Positions 53,101 to 59,531 of a stretch of 64,000 bases of DNA are shown here, one piece after another. Each line of letters starts with the position of its first letter. The first letter of the stretch is position 1. This DNA comes from Argopecten irradians (taxonomy: Eukaryota > Mollusca > Bivalvia > Pectinida > Pectinidae): NCBI RefSeq assembly GCF_041381155.1, contig NC_091138.1, positions 38,743,604-38,807,603 of the forward strand, given 5' to 3'. The position numbers were made by a program, and so were the translations under genes. The notes under the pieces were generated by a model. It searched no databases. It was not told the origin of the DNA and saw only the letters and a list, made by a program, of their open reading frames with translations.

Positions 53101-56100
53101 AACTGCTTGACATGGATATCAATATCTGTATTACAATATTTTGACAATATTATTGGTGTGCTACCTGATGAGATCGTAGTGGTCGTGCCAGTAGTCTCCC
53201 TTTAGAACAGGGAATCCCATCTCTCTTGGCATTGGTGCCACACCCTGGTCCAATAATCCCGCCTTCTTGGCTTGGTCAAGGGTTATACCTGTCAAAGGTA
53301 AAATATAGTTTTGTTTCTAGCAATGAATTCAAAATATTCCCCTATGTTATTTTATGACCATAGAATGATACTTATCATGTATCTATTGATGGCACCCATC
53401 CAATCAGCAATGTTTATTTCACTGGCTCTTCCTCAGATTATTTGTGAGTTGTCCATGGCTGCACATCCAGTAACAGCATGGCAAACAATATACAGTTGTT
53501 TTATGCTCAAAACTCTTTTTACAAGGTGTTGGGACCAGCCCGTTGAACTGTTTCCTGAGGCCGCAGGCTGAGGGTAACAGTTTATAGGGTTGGCCCCAAC
53601 ACTGAACCACAATCTAAAACTTGTCAAAGCTTCTGGGGAGAAAGACTTTCATAAAAAAGAATATTTGGCTTCGGTACACCAGTGTTTATGACGTCAAAAA
53701 TCAATTATGATGTTGACAACTAAGCCCATTCAAAAGTCCCTCGTCTGTCAAATGTCAAATTATTGACCAACCAATAGGTTCTCAGGATTTGTATATTTGT
53801 AACGATCTTCTAACAATTTTATGTGAAAGTAGTTGAACTTACTTTATTACATTTATATAGAGAGTCAGGTAACAACGCTTTTGTAGTTTTCAATTAAATT
53901 TCAAGGGTTAAAAGTGTTCAACTAGTTACAAAGATAAAAGTGGTTACCACTAGTTACAAAGATAAGAGATTTGGGTGACCACTAGTTACAAAGATAAGAG
54001 ATTTGGGTGACCACTAGTTACAAAGATAAGAGATTTGGGTGACCACTAGTTACAAAGATAAAGAGATTTGGGTGATTTACCTGGATCATACAAGGTGTCA
54101 CTAGTAAATATATTCTTGACCACCATATTGGCACACAACCTTATCGTCTTCATGTAGGAGAATTTTCTGTTGAGGTACATGGATAGGATATAGTTGAAGT
54201 CTAAACACAAAACTGTCCATCGTGTCGCGTGGGGAGCTGGACCGCTATGATCTGTAAATAATAACATAAATGGACTTTATTTTCATTTTACAACACATTG
54301 GTCAAGCCCTCTTCTCACATGTGGTCGACATATAAAATGTACAGTATTTCCAGCAAATGAAACCATATGTTTTTCGTATGATGTCATGTACAAGTATTTG
54401 TTCAACTTTTTTTAAGATCAAAAATGTTTATCAATGTGTTTTTTTTTACTCACTGTTGATTTCATCATCCATTTTATTGTTTATTTTTTTTTTTTTTTAA
54501 TTACCGGTACCAACATCTTAAGTTTAGTTTCTGAATCCTTTGTTTCAACTTCTGTCTAACCCACCTTTTCCGCCCACAGCAGCAAATGCATGAACAGAGC
54601 CTTTGGAAGCATTACATAAAAACGGAAACTGTAGCCACGTAGATGTAGACTTGAACTCCTTAAATAAGTTAGAGAAGGATACTCTCACTATCAGGTTATC
54701 CTGTGTAGCTAAGTCAATGTGTACCACAAAGTATTTGGTGGGGACTGGCTTAAACAGGAGATACATGTATCGCCCTGTTAACCCCAGCGACTGGGTCTGG
54801 GCCTTTGGGAGTTGGATGTAATTCCCTGCAGGAATTGAACCTGTTATCTTGTAGACTGTACATTTCATGGTTTTGTCCTGTGGAGAGAAAATAGAGAAAT
54901 AATGAAAAAACTTACTTTTGTGTCACATACAACTTTGATTGTGACATACATTACGTGTCAAAGCTTCTTCTAGACATTAAACAGTATACAAGACTTGGAT
55001 AGTCTGACAGATATGCCAAAATATCTAATAACTTTAATATCAATGACAGAAGACGAGTTTAAATCAAATTGAATCAGCCCAGACACATATTCTCTTTCAA
55101 TATGGGGATACTGGGATTCCAAAATGACATGGGTGAAGTTCAATTAAACCATTGTTTAGTTCCATATTCCAGTGTTTGCGAGGTACTATTTTGATTTATT
55201 TTGTGTAAATTCTCAACTACATGAAGGTGAGACTAATCGAAGATAAAATGTTCTTCACCAACATCATTATGGTATCTCAAAACTCCCATATTCACCATGA
55301 CTTGCTCGTCAAAGAGACAGAAATTAATTTAAGAATAAAGCAATATTGATCTTTTCAAGTGTGTATCATTTTAGTTTTTTCGTATCTCACCATTACTCCA
55401 GCCACCTCTCCTTCCTTTGTCGACTTCTTCCATGACGTAAGGTTGAAGTGCTTGAAAACATTCACATATGGGTGCTGCCACACTGTTCAATATATACAAA
55501 ATCAACATAACGGATCGAGATCTAGAGATCATAAAGCAGGACTCTCGATTACAATTATCGGGTTATATAGGGACTAGGGAGCACAATTTCTAGAGCATCT
55601 AACACAAGTTTGAGGATGACCATGGTTAATTTGAATCACAGCGTATAGCTAGTTACCACATTTTTTTCTTGGATTGTTACATTCGTGAGAATATCAATTG
55701 ATATTGAATATCGGCCTATTGATCAGTACCCATTATCTTATTACCTGTAGCTGTAGTTACTTTTAATTGCTGGCTATATGATGGCTAGTTACACTGATAA
55801 GTTTCTTGAAAAGGAAATTTGATGAATTTAATTTTAATTAAAAGATAGATTTAAAAGACCCGGTGTTATGGGCACTTAAAATGTGGCCCAATGCAATATT
55901 TGAAAGCTCATGTCAAGAACATATATCGGCAGATATTCATAGTAAATGACACTACAACAGTCTGAACGAGTTTCAATTACCATCAATCAGGCTTTAACCA
56001 ATATTTAATTGTTTTTTCAAAAGTCTAAATGAATAATTACAACATTTTGAGGTTTGCGACAATCGCTTTTGAGCATGTTCCATCACGTCCTCGTACGGTA

Positions 56101-56140
56101 AACAAGCGGTTTTGAATACATGCGACTCACATTGCGACAT
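25958..56140 (-). CDS. WDR90: WD repeat-containing protein 90 (WDR90/POC16), complete
   Basis: A centriole and cilium protein. In the known family (human WDR90, Chlamydomonas POC16) an N-terminal CFA20/DUF667 domain related to FAP20 binds microtubules, and the protein sits on the inner centriolar wall. Here 42 coding exons join in consistent phase to 5682 bases: 1893 residues plus TAA (25960-25958). Human WDR90 is about 1748. Layout: CFA20 domain (about 3-200), linker to about 347, WD40 region 1 (about 348-1020), charged linker (1020-1199), WD40 region 2 (1200-1893). Exons are listed in the part entries. A second intact copy of exons 9-11 (49737-50254) would raise the length to 1971. Exon 1 contributes only ten coding bases (56140-56131). 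Introns are crowded with minisatellites anchored on splice sites and with small transposable elements. Exon order and phases are strong evidence; inclusion of the duplicated exons is unknown. Confidence 0.95.
27437..27872. repeat. About 104-bp repeat built on the exon 38 donor
   Basis: The last about 40 bases of exon 38, its donor and the adjoining intron are repeated three more times inside the intron, at about 27529, 27633 and 27727, before the authentic junction at 27831. Each copy keeps TGACATCRATGTTGGTGATG and, in the last two decoys and the true site, the donor context TTATTTAC|CTG (plus-strand view). Copies differ from the exon by few bases. Spacing is 104, 94 and 104. Confidence 0.85.
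29870..31912. repeat. 37-bp minisatellite ending at the exon 34 donor
   Basis: About 54 copies of a 37-bp unit containing CTTACCATATCTAGTGCCTC then ATCAAACACATTAAAG. The exon 34 junction itself (CTTAC|CATATCTAGTGCCTCATCAA at 31891-31893) is the last unit, so each copy repeats about 21 exonic bases plus the donor. A variant with CTAGAGACCTTCCCATATCT recurs near 30124, 30919, 31350 and 31440, showing higher-order duplication of blocks of several hundred bases. Confidence 0.95.
33566..34040. mobile_element. Remnants of a pogo/Tigger-like element
   Basis: CAGTGGAACTTGCTTGAACT after a TA at 33564-33565 looks like a pogo-type terminal repeat. It is followed by CGGATAATTCGACAAACTGG and, further on, by related blocks (CTCGGATAACTCG near 34007, TCTCGGTCCC near 34026). 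No matching right terminal repeat was found, so this is probably a truncated or nested set of copies. It ends about 30 bases from the exon 31 donor. Confidence 0.4.
34644..34925. repeat. Diverged tandem repeat carrying the exon 30 acceptor boundary
   Basis: Four to five irregular copies of about 56-110 bases share GTAGGCAAACAGACCTTGAC then AGATAAATAGAGGCAAGCAT. The exon 30 acceptor (34660/34661) lies in the first unit, so each copy repeats about 16 exonic bases and the AG junction. Copies are more diverged than in the donor arrays, suggesting an older expansion. Confidence 0.7.
35876..37819 (-). CDS. WDR90: WDR90 exons 25-28: charged low-complexity linker
   Basis: Exons 37767-37819, 36999-37181, 36413-36513 and 35876-36067 encode residues 1024-1199. 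The segment is hydrophilic and of low complexity: EYREKDYMQLQRNRS, HSRIDSRLDTRMDS (an internal five-residue repeat) and EEDDDG, followed by a Lys-rich stretch (RQKHKQFGARKPGKK). It joins the two propeller regions and is probably disordered. Exon 25 is found by phase: the two-base carry from exon 24 and the one-base carry into exon 26 both fit only the frame GREYREKDY, not the longer open frame on the same DNA. Confidence 0.82.
37416..37745. repeat. 57-bp tandem repeat in the intron after exon 25
   Basis: Units starting ACCATTGTCATTGACCTCTG and continuing ACCTGTTTACAGTGTAACAC recur at 37473, 37530, 37587 and 37644, with shortened copies at each side. Because 57 is a multiple of three, an open frame runs through the array on the minus strand, but the flanking exons splice over it. 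It abuts the exon 25 donor (37767), and shares AACAGGTCA with the exon end. Confidence 0.9.
38123..46285 (-). CDS. WDR90: WDR90 exons 9-24: first WD40 region
   Basis: Exons 46232-46285, 46033-46101, 45768-45878, 45384-45529, 44896-44953, 44633-44751, 44075-44236, 43314-43438, 42898-43014, 42561-42631, 41940-42104, 41485-41624, 40079-40340, 39445-39615, 38704-38832 and 38123-38250 encode residues 348-1023. Blade-ending strands are visible as VRIWKFQTGE, VVIWDTSKV, IRLWRVKDG, LRLWPLDF, IRVWDSETL, IKIWDYNMK and IYVWDFLA, each preceded by a GH or SxDG-type turn (HTARIADVAVDP, HSENVSKILFTPDGQ). Two or more seven-bladed propellers are likely in the whole protein; exact blade count needs alignment. 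The intron between exons 20 and 21 holds a pogo-like element, and that between 14 and 15 a 169-bp MITE. Confidence 0.93.
38931..39090. mobile_element. Truncated copy of the TGTCTGTTTAGGGTTAC MITE
   Basis: The segment matches the element at 56728-56912 from TCGGGAG through TCACTCTAAAATAATGGTCG and GGGTCGATCGGGTAACCC to the right TIR GTAACCCTAAACAGACA. The first 30 bases, including the left TIR, are missing. It lies in the WDR90 intron between exons 22 and 23. Confidence 0.75.
40478..41449. mobile_element. Pogo/Tigger-like non-autonomous element, 972 bp
   Basis: Terminal inverted repeats CAGTGGAACCTCCCGAAACC (left, 40478) and GGTTTCGGGAGGTTCCACTG (right, ending 41449) are perfect over 20 bases. 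They are flanked by TA dinucleotides at 40476-40477 and 41450-41451, the target-site duplication of the Tc1/mariner/pogo superfamily. Near the left end an ACCGA-type motif recurs. No transposase coding region is visible. It sits in the WDR90 intron between exons 20 and 21. Confidence 0.9.
43084..43290. mobile_element. Foldback MITE, about 207 bp
   Basis: The left arm TCTATCC...TTTGCATATTACACAGTTAG then CTCCCTTGCGGGTAGGTATC and the right arm read in reverse, TCTATCCTGTATTTGCATAT then TACAGAGTTATCTGCACTTG, pair over about 70 bases with a short loop. Both arms carry TTGCGGGTAGGTAT. It lies just below WDR90 exon 16, and its right end is 24 bases from the exon 16 donor at 43314. Confidence 0.8.
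43715..43858. mobile_element. 144-bp element with perfect 19-bp inverted repeats
   Basis: AAATAAGTAAAAGAGCGAG (43715-43733) and its exact reverse complement (43840-43858) bound a stretch that on the minus strand reads CTGAGGACGGTTCCCTTGAG then TCGAAACGTGTC. The CTGA...GAAAC spacing resembles a degenerate hammerhead-ribozyme core, as found in some Penelope-like and other retroelements, but the usual CTGATGA is not exact. Class is uncertain. Confidence 0.5.
44382..44550. mobile_element. 169-bp pogo-like MITE
   Basis: CAGTGGACCCTTTATAATC at the left and, in reverse, CAGTAGACCCTCGATAATTA at the right form imperfect terminal inverted repeats flanked by TA on both sides (44380-44381, 44551-44552). 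The interior repeats GTCCA-type motifs. No coding capacity. It lies in the WDR90 intron between exons 14 and 15. Confidence 0.8.
45545..46370. repeat. Segmental duplication, copy A (contains exons 9-11)
   Basis: From ATTTTAACCAAAATTGTTAT at 45545 to about 46370 the sequence is nearly identical to 49499-50327, including introns, with scattered substitutions and small indels. Together with the 43-bp array and a dispersed element downstream it forms one unit of a tandem duplication; the second unit begins directly at 49499. Confidence 0.93.
46572..49236. repeat. 43-bp minisatellite, about 61 copies (array 1)
   Basis: The unit is TATGAATCTCACCTGTTCAC then TAGATGATGAAGTATAAACT plus GAT, with little variation (TTA/AAT alternatives, occasional 1-3 base indels). 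In gene orientation each unit carries CTAGTGAACAG|GTGAGATTCA, a strong consensus donor. It lies between the two copies of the exon cassette. See the exon 8 junction at 51654 for the probable source. Confidence 0.97.
49237..49498. mobile_element. Truncated dispersed element, copy 1
   Basis: From AACAAGGGCCCAAATCGCTC to GATCTCT this matches 50931-51180. It is cut off at the tandem-duplication breakpoint, where copy 2 of the exon segment starts. It carries the blocks TTGAATGAATGTCAAGGTCC and CCCTTCATCCCAGCATGTTA. Confidence 0.8.
49499..50327. repeat. Segmental duplication, copy B (contains extra exons 9-11)
   Basis: Near-identical to 45545-46370. After the last shared stretch (AAATAATAT) copy A has about 200 bases before the 43-bp array starts, while here the array follows at once, so this copy has a deletion or the other an insertion. 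Confidence 0.93.
49737..50254 (-). CDS. WDR90: WDR90 duplicated exon cassette (extra exons 9-11)
   Basis: Three exons, 50201-50254 (54 bases), 50002-50070 (69) and 49737-49847 (111), copy exons 9-11 at 45768-46285. Every splice site is intact and all are phase 0, so the 78 codons can be inserted in frame, skipped, or used in place of the other copy. In 234 coding bases I count five substitutions: four synonymous and one Ser to Ala (VDASN to VDAAN). The cassette ends HTDK and the next copy starts VSKLSVPG, so a read-through protein would carry the same 78-residue segment twice. No stop or frameshift was found. A collapsed or misassembled repeat region is an alternative explanation. Confidence 0.85.
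50325..50930. repeat. 43-bp minisatellite, about 14 copies (array 2)
   Basis: Same unit as array 1 (46572-49236), here only 14 copies long. The difference in copy number between two otherwise similar duplication units shows that the array length changes quickly. Confidence 0.95.
50931..51592. mobile_element. Bivalve-type dispersed element with internal tandem repeats
   Basis: Begins ACAAGGGCCCAAATCGCTCA CCTG and ends CCCTTCGGGCAGGTGAGCTA AAAA, so short inverted ends GCTCACCTG/CAGGTGAGC frame it. The interior has three to four copies of a roughly 120-bp unit with GACCCCTGTGACCTTGAATG, AAGGTCAAGGTCATTCATTT and GAACAAACTTGGTAGCCCTT. Near the right end is GACGGACGACGGACGCTGCA. This arrangement is familiar from oyster, scallop and mussel genomes. 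No long ORF; non-autonomous. Confidence 0.8.
51593..51664. repeat. Last units of the 43-bp array running into the exon 8 donor
   Basis: One more diverged unit (AATCTCATCTGTTCACTAGA) is followed in register by CAAACTGAAAATAAATTTTAC|CTGCTCACTAG-type sequence, in which the bar is the authentic exon 8 donor at 51654. The true junction therefore aligns with the array unit on both its exonic and intronic sides. Confidence 0.8.
51654..52684 (-). CDS. WDR90: WDR90 exons 6-8: linker before the first WD40 region
   Basis: Exons 52614-52684, 52255-52364 and 51654-51803 encode residues 238-347. Exons 6 and 7 are Ser/Lys-rich and poorly conserved (NHRSGSPKRVSTRS). Exon 8 begins KMKRRQVTSQ and includes VATDTQGEVHVFAHPEDEIL, probably the first strand pair of a propeller. 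The donors of exon 7 (52255) and exon 8 (51654) are both the terminal units of intronic minisatellites. The exon 8 acceptor at 51803 is chosen because it keeps phase and gives 50 whole codons; GTCAG within the exon is an alternative. Confidence 0.85.
52078..52272. repeat. 28-bp repeat built on the exon 7 donor
   Basis: Six to seven copies of ACCTGTTTAGGTTCTGTGAC plus CAATTTTT end at the authentic exon 7 donor (TTTTTAC|CTGTTTGGGTTCTGTGAG, exon from 52255). Each copy repeats about 16 exonic bases and the donor context, in gene orientation CCYAAACAG|GTAAAAATTG. Confidence 0.88.
53165..56140 (-). CDS. WDR90: WDR90 exons 1-5: CFA20/DUF667 domain
   Basis: Exons 56131-56140, 55391-55482, 54565-54877, 54081-54251 and 53165-53288 encode residues 1-237. 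Exon 1 is ATGTCGCAAT with donor GTGAGT; its one-base carry completes a Leu codon in exon 2, giving MSQLWQHPYVNVFKHFN, the expected start of the family. Exon 3 has GNYIQLPKAQTQSLGLTGRY and VSFSNLFKEFKSTSTWLQFP, hallmark strands of the CFA20 fold shared with FAP20. Exon 4 carries ATRWTVLCLDF. This domain is the microtubule-binding part in the characterised homologues. Confidence 0.93.
53918..54078. repeat. 32-bp tandem repeat abutting the exon 4 donor
   Basis: Four to five copies of ACCACTAGTTACAAAGATAA GAGATTTGGGTG. The array stops about five bases from the exon 4 donor (54079-54080). Unlike the arrays at exons 7, 8, 34 and 38, it does not include clear exonic sequence. Confidence 0.9.
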
Positions 56141-56727
56141 TTTGGATGGATAGGTTTCTTGAATATATTGTTAAAGTGTTGAAGTCAATATACGCCAAAT
56201 CCAGCGATGTTTAGATCGCTAAATACCACATGCCGCTTCGTCTTCTCGTGTCACTTTTGGGTTTACCGCCATGTTTTGATTTGTATGCGCATTACTTCTA
56301 CGCATAATATATCAACTTCCGGTTACTAAAAGGCGCATTCGATTATAACGCTATGGACCGAACGCAATGAAAAGACAGAATTTACTTATTTATTTGTTAA
56401 ACCATGTTTATACTGTTGTTTTGAAACAATAGACAGGAAATCTATGCATATGGTAGTAGCTCTGTATTAATATTTATTCCAAATACGGTCCTATGATAAT
56501 ATAAAGTAACAATGAACTTCCTCCAAATGCGCTGGCTCATCCAAAGAAATGCTAACGTTACAAAAATTTAGAGTGAATTTCCGATGGGATGTTTAAAAAC
56601 TGTTGGATCAGACCTACTTAAAGACAATATCTTCTGATAATCTATAGAACTAATTTACATGTGTCTATAACAATTTGTGTTTCTATCAAAATTATCAGTA
56701 AATGGGATTTAGGCTAAAAAAAGTATA

Positions 56728-56912
56728 TGTCTGTTTAGGGTTACATTGGCAAAAAAAAAGGTCGGTAGGTCAGGAGGATTTTTTTCTTAGTGTCTTTCGC
56801 TCTAAAATAATGGCCGGAACAGGAGTCTGAGATCGAAATCATGAGAAAAGTGGAAAACAAATTAGGGTCTAGGGTAAAATGTTAGGGTCGGTCGGGTAAC
56901 CCTAAACAGACA
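56728..56912. mobile_element. Complete MITE with 17-bp TIRs
   Basis: TGTCTGTTTAGGGTTAC (56728-56744) and its exact reverse complement GTAACCCTAAACAGACA (56896-56912) bound 185 bp. The interior includes TCTAAAATAATGGCCGGAAC and TTAGGGTCGGTCGGGTAACC. A truncated relative lies at 38931-39090. Confidence 0.88.
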
Positions 56913-57049
56913 GGTTTTTTTTTGGCCTTAACAAAATAACCAGGTTATTTCGTAAAGATATCTTAAAAGTGTGTTTTTTTTCTTTCATCAGAAGTATGAC
57001 TAATGAAGAGAGTAACCTGATGCTGTCAGACGTTTGTAACTGGAGGGGC

Positions 57050-57240
57050 ACTTATAGGGGGAGTGGCAATAATTATGGCGAATACGGTACCACAAACCTA
57101 CTACCTCTGGGTTGCGATTTTGAATCCCATGTGGGGCAGCTGCCAGGTACTGGTGACTGGTCTGGTTTTTTCTCGGAGTACTCACTCGTGCTTTCCTCCA
57201 CGATCTATCTAAACCAGACACTTCCTTAACTGACCATGAC
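57050..57240 (+). mobile_element. tRNA-type SINE-like repeat, copy 1
   Basis: A box-B-like GGTTGCGATTTTGAATCCC (about 57110) is followed by ATGTGGGGCAGCTGCCAGGT, then TTTTTTCTCGGAGTACTCAC, CTTTCCTCCACGATC and CCTTAACTGACCATGACGG. Copy 2 at 17571-17765 has the same blocks in the same order on the minus strand. It lies just past the 3' end of the third gene. Confidence 0.6.
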
Positions 57241-57333
57241 GGTTTAACATATTTAGGCTCTGTGATACCAAAGGTACAGTAGTTAAATAGCAACAATACA
57301 CCAATATACAACATATACCAATTAGTATAAAAT

Positions 57334-59531
57334 TTTATTGAGAAGATCTTTGATTATACAAAGGAATTATTGTTACAATGTTGATACTAATTTACAATGG
57401 CACTTAATGTATGATGATTCAATGACGTTATTATTTACAAAATGTACAATGTACAAAAATAGAACTAGAAAAATACAAATGTAATTTCTAAATTTCAATC
57501 AAATATGAACCAATAAATTGATGTTTATCATCAAATAACCAAATGATTTATCCACCTACACTCCTTCATATTAAAGATCTTTTCTGACATTATTTAATGT
57601 ATTCTAATGACGTCATGTTTTCACAACATTCATATAGAAAGAACACATTAAAACAACATGAAGGTCATGTCATGATGACCCCTAACTTCAAGGTGACAAG
57701 GTCATAACTTTGTGTCCTTCAGGTCAGGTTATAGTGACCTATAACTATAGAAACCTAATGACATTTAACTGTCATCTATAATATATATAAAAAAATTCGT
57801 ATTTCTGACCAATTATTTTTGGAATGTAATGACATAATACATGTACATTTCTACATAAAGTAGGTAACCATTTCCTGTCTAAATTAGACTGATAATGGAA
57901 TATTTTTTTATAAATCTGCTCATATTGATTTTAGGAAACAATTATCTAAAAGTTACAATTATTTTACAAAATGGCTAAAACTTCAACACTTGAAAAAGTT
58001 ATTTATATTTATCCATCAAATATATACATTTATTACAAGATTTTACAGTATTGCTATTGTTCTCTGGCAACAAAATAATTGATAAAGAGTTTGAATTATC
58101 AACCCAAAATTGTCAATTTTGGATATACATGTACATGTAATTTAAAAAACTTCTAAAAGCAGTATATTTGCATGTTCCTAAACTCTTAGCACTTACAATG
58201 AAATATTCCACTACTCAAATCAGTGTTTATATGACTGATGTTTTAATGGAAAAAGCTAAGATAAACTTAGTCCTTTATAATGTACATGTACAAGTAAAAA
58301 AAACAACTGGAAATAGAAATCATAGAGATGGAAATTGGTAATAATGATTTGAGTAAACTTAATGACTGTTTTCTTTTTCTTGATTGACAAAAGTAAAATA
58401 TATGTTCTTCATGATTAAGGTATGAATATTATGGTCCAGTCTCCACATTTATAAGAGATTCACTATCATACAATAAAAATGTTTTAAGATAATAGAATGT
58501 GTCCAGTAGCTCTCCATCCATGGATGACTCCTATAATCTGGGGAAGAATTGGTCAAATTAAAATTGCTGACTGGGTGATACAAGTAAACCTTACACACAT
58601 CACATATTCTCAATTTTCATACAGTGAGCTAGTAAAAAGTTATTAAACTACCAGAATTTAAATAAAAATTAATGTAACACTTTAAATTCAGACATCTTGC
58701 CCGAACATTTTTCAACTTTTAAACAACTTAAACTGCAGTGAAATTATTTAAAAGAAATATTTTGAAATGCAAGAATTAATTGCTATATAAGACATCCACA
58801 TTGTATTTAAAGAAACAAACCAATATTGTTTTTCTTATACTAATTCTCATGTTTTCAATTAAAATATTTTGGACGTATTCCTGATGTTCAAGTCGAGGGG
58901 TTCAGGCTTGATTTGTTTGGCAATTTAACACATGACAGTTTAAAGCCAATTGTGAAAATTCATAATACATTGTACTATTTTAGGATATTAATTCATAATA
59001 CATTGTACTATTTTAGGATAATAATTCATAATACATTGTACTATTTTAGGATATTAATTCATAATACATTGTACTAGTTTAAGATACATGTATTAATAAA
59101 TTCTTATTCTTTCAAGTTTGAGGTATGATAGACTAATTTGCGTCTTTCATATAATAGTGACCTAGAGAGTCCTAGGTTACCGACAGTTACTAAATCCAAA
59201 GGTCATCCTTCATGTTGCTTTCATTTAAATCAACAACTATCAGTATCATACAGCTGCCTCCGTTGCCATGGTTTTAATTTATATTTGTAAATTAGAAATC
59301 TTATCTATGATGGTAATTTTGATCACAATGGTACAAAGATTTTGCACGACTGATATGTGACATAAACATTTTTTAATTATCTTAAACGAAAGTGTCTTTC
59401 ATCTTCAAATAAAAAATGCAACCAGTTTGCTGAATATGATTCCAAGACTAGACTTAAAACATTCAAAGGATTTCCTATCAAATATTTCACTTTGGCCTAA
59501 ACTTGTATTTCTCCTAGCTGACCCATAGACT
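57334..59531 (-). other. Probable 3' UTR of the third gene
   Basis: About 2.2 kb without exons follow the TAA at 59534-59532. On the minus strand AATAAA at 57339-57334 is followed by a GT-rich stretch (TATGTTGTATATTGGTG), a good polyadenylation context. Inside lies a 40-bp tandem repeat at 58957-59070. Confidence 0.5.
58957..59077. repeat. 40-bp tandem repeat, three and a half copies
   Basis: Unit ATTCATAATACATTGTACTA then TTTTAGGATATTA, repeated with one or two changes per copy, in the proposed 3' UTR of the third gene. Confidence 0.85.

Larger units (their letters stand above)
56141..57333. other. Intergenic DNA upstream of WDR90
   Basis: Contains the WDR90 5' UTR and promoter next to 56141, then a complete MITE (56728-56912), a SINE-like copy (57050-57240) and the proposed 3' end of the next gene at 57334. 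No TATA box or start site can be assigned with confidence. No other gene seen. Confidence 0.6.

Noticed and set aside
56267..56272. Alternative WDR90 start exon ATGGCG|GTAAAC
   Set aside because: It leaves no carried base, whereas exon 2 at 55482 needs one; using an acceptor further in would delete the conserved WQ of WQHP. The exon at 56131-56140 fits.
57000..57314. Minus-strand 104-residue and plus-strand 86-residue frames
   Set aside because: They cover the SINE-like repeat; coding resemblance is absent and the same DNA pattern recurs at 17571.
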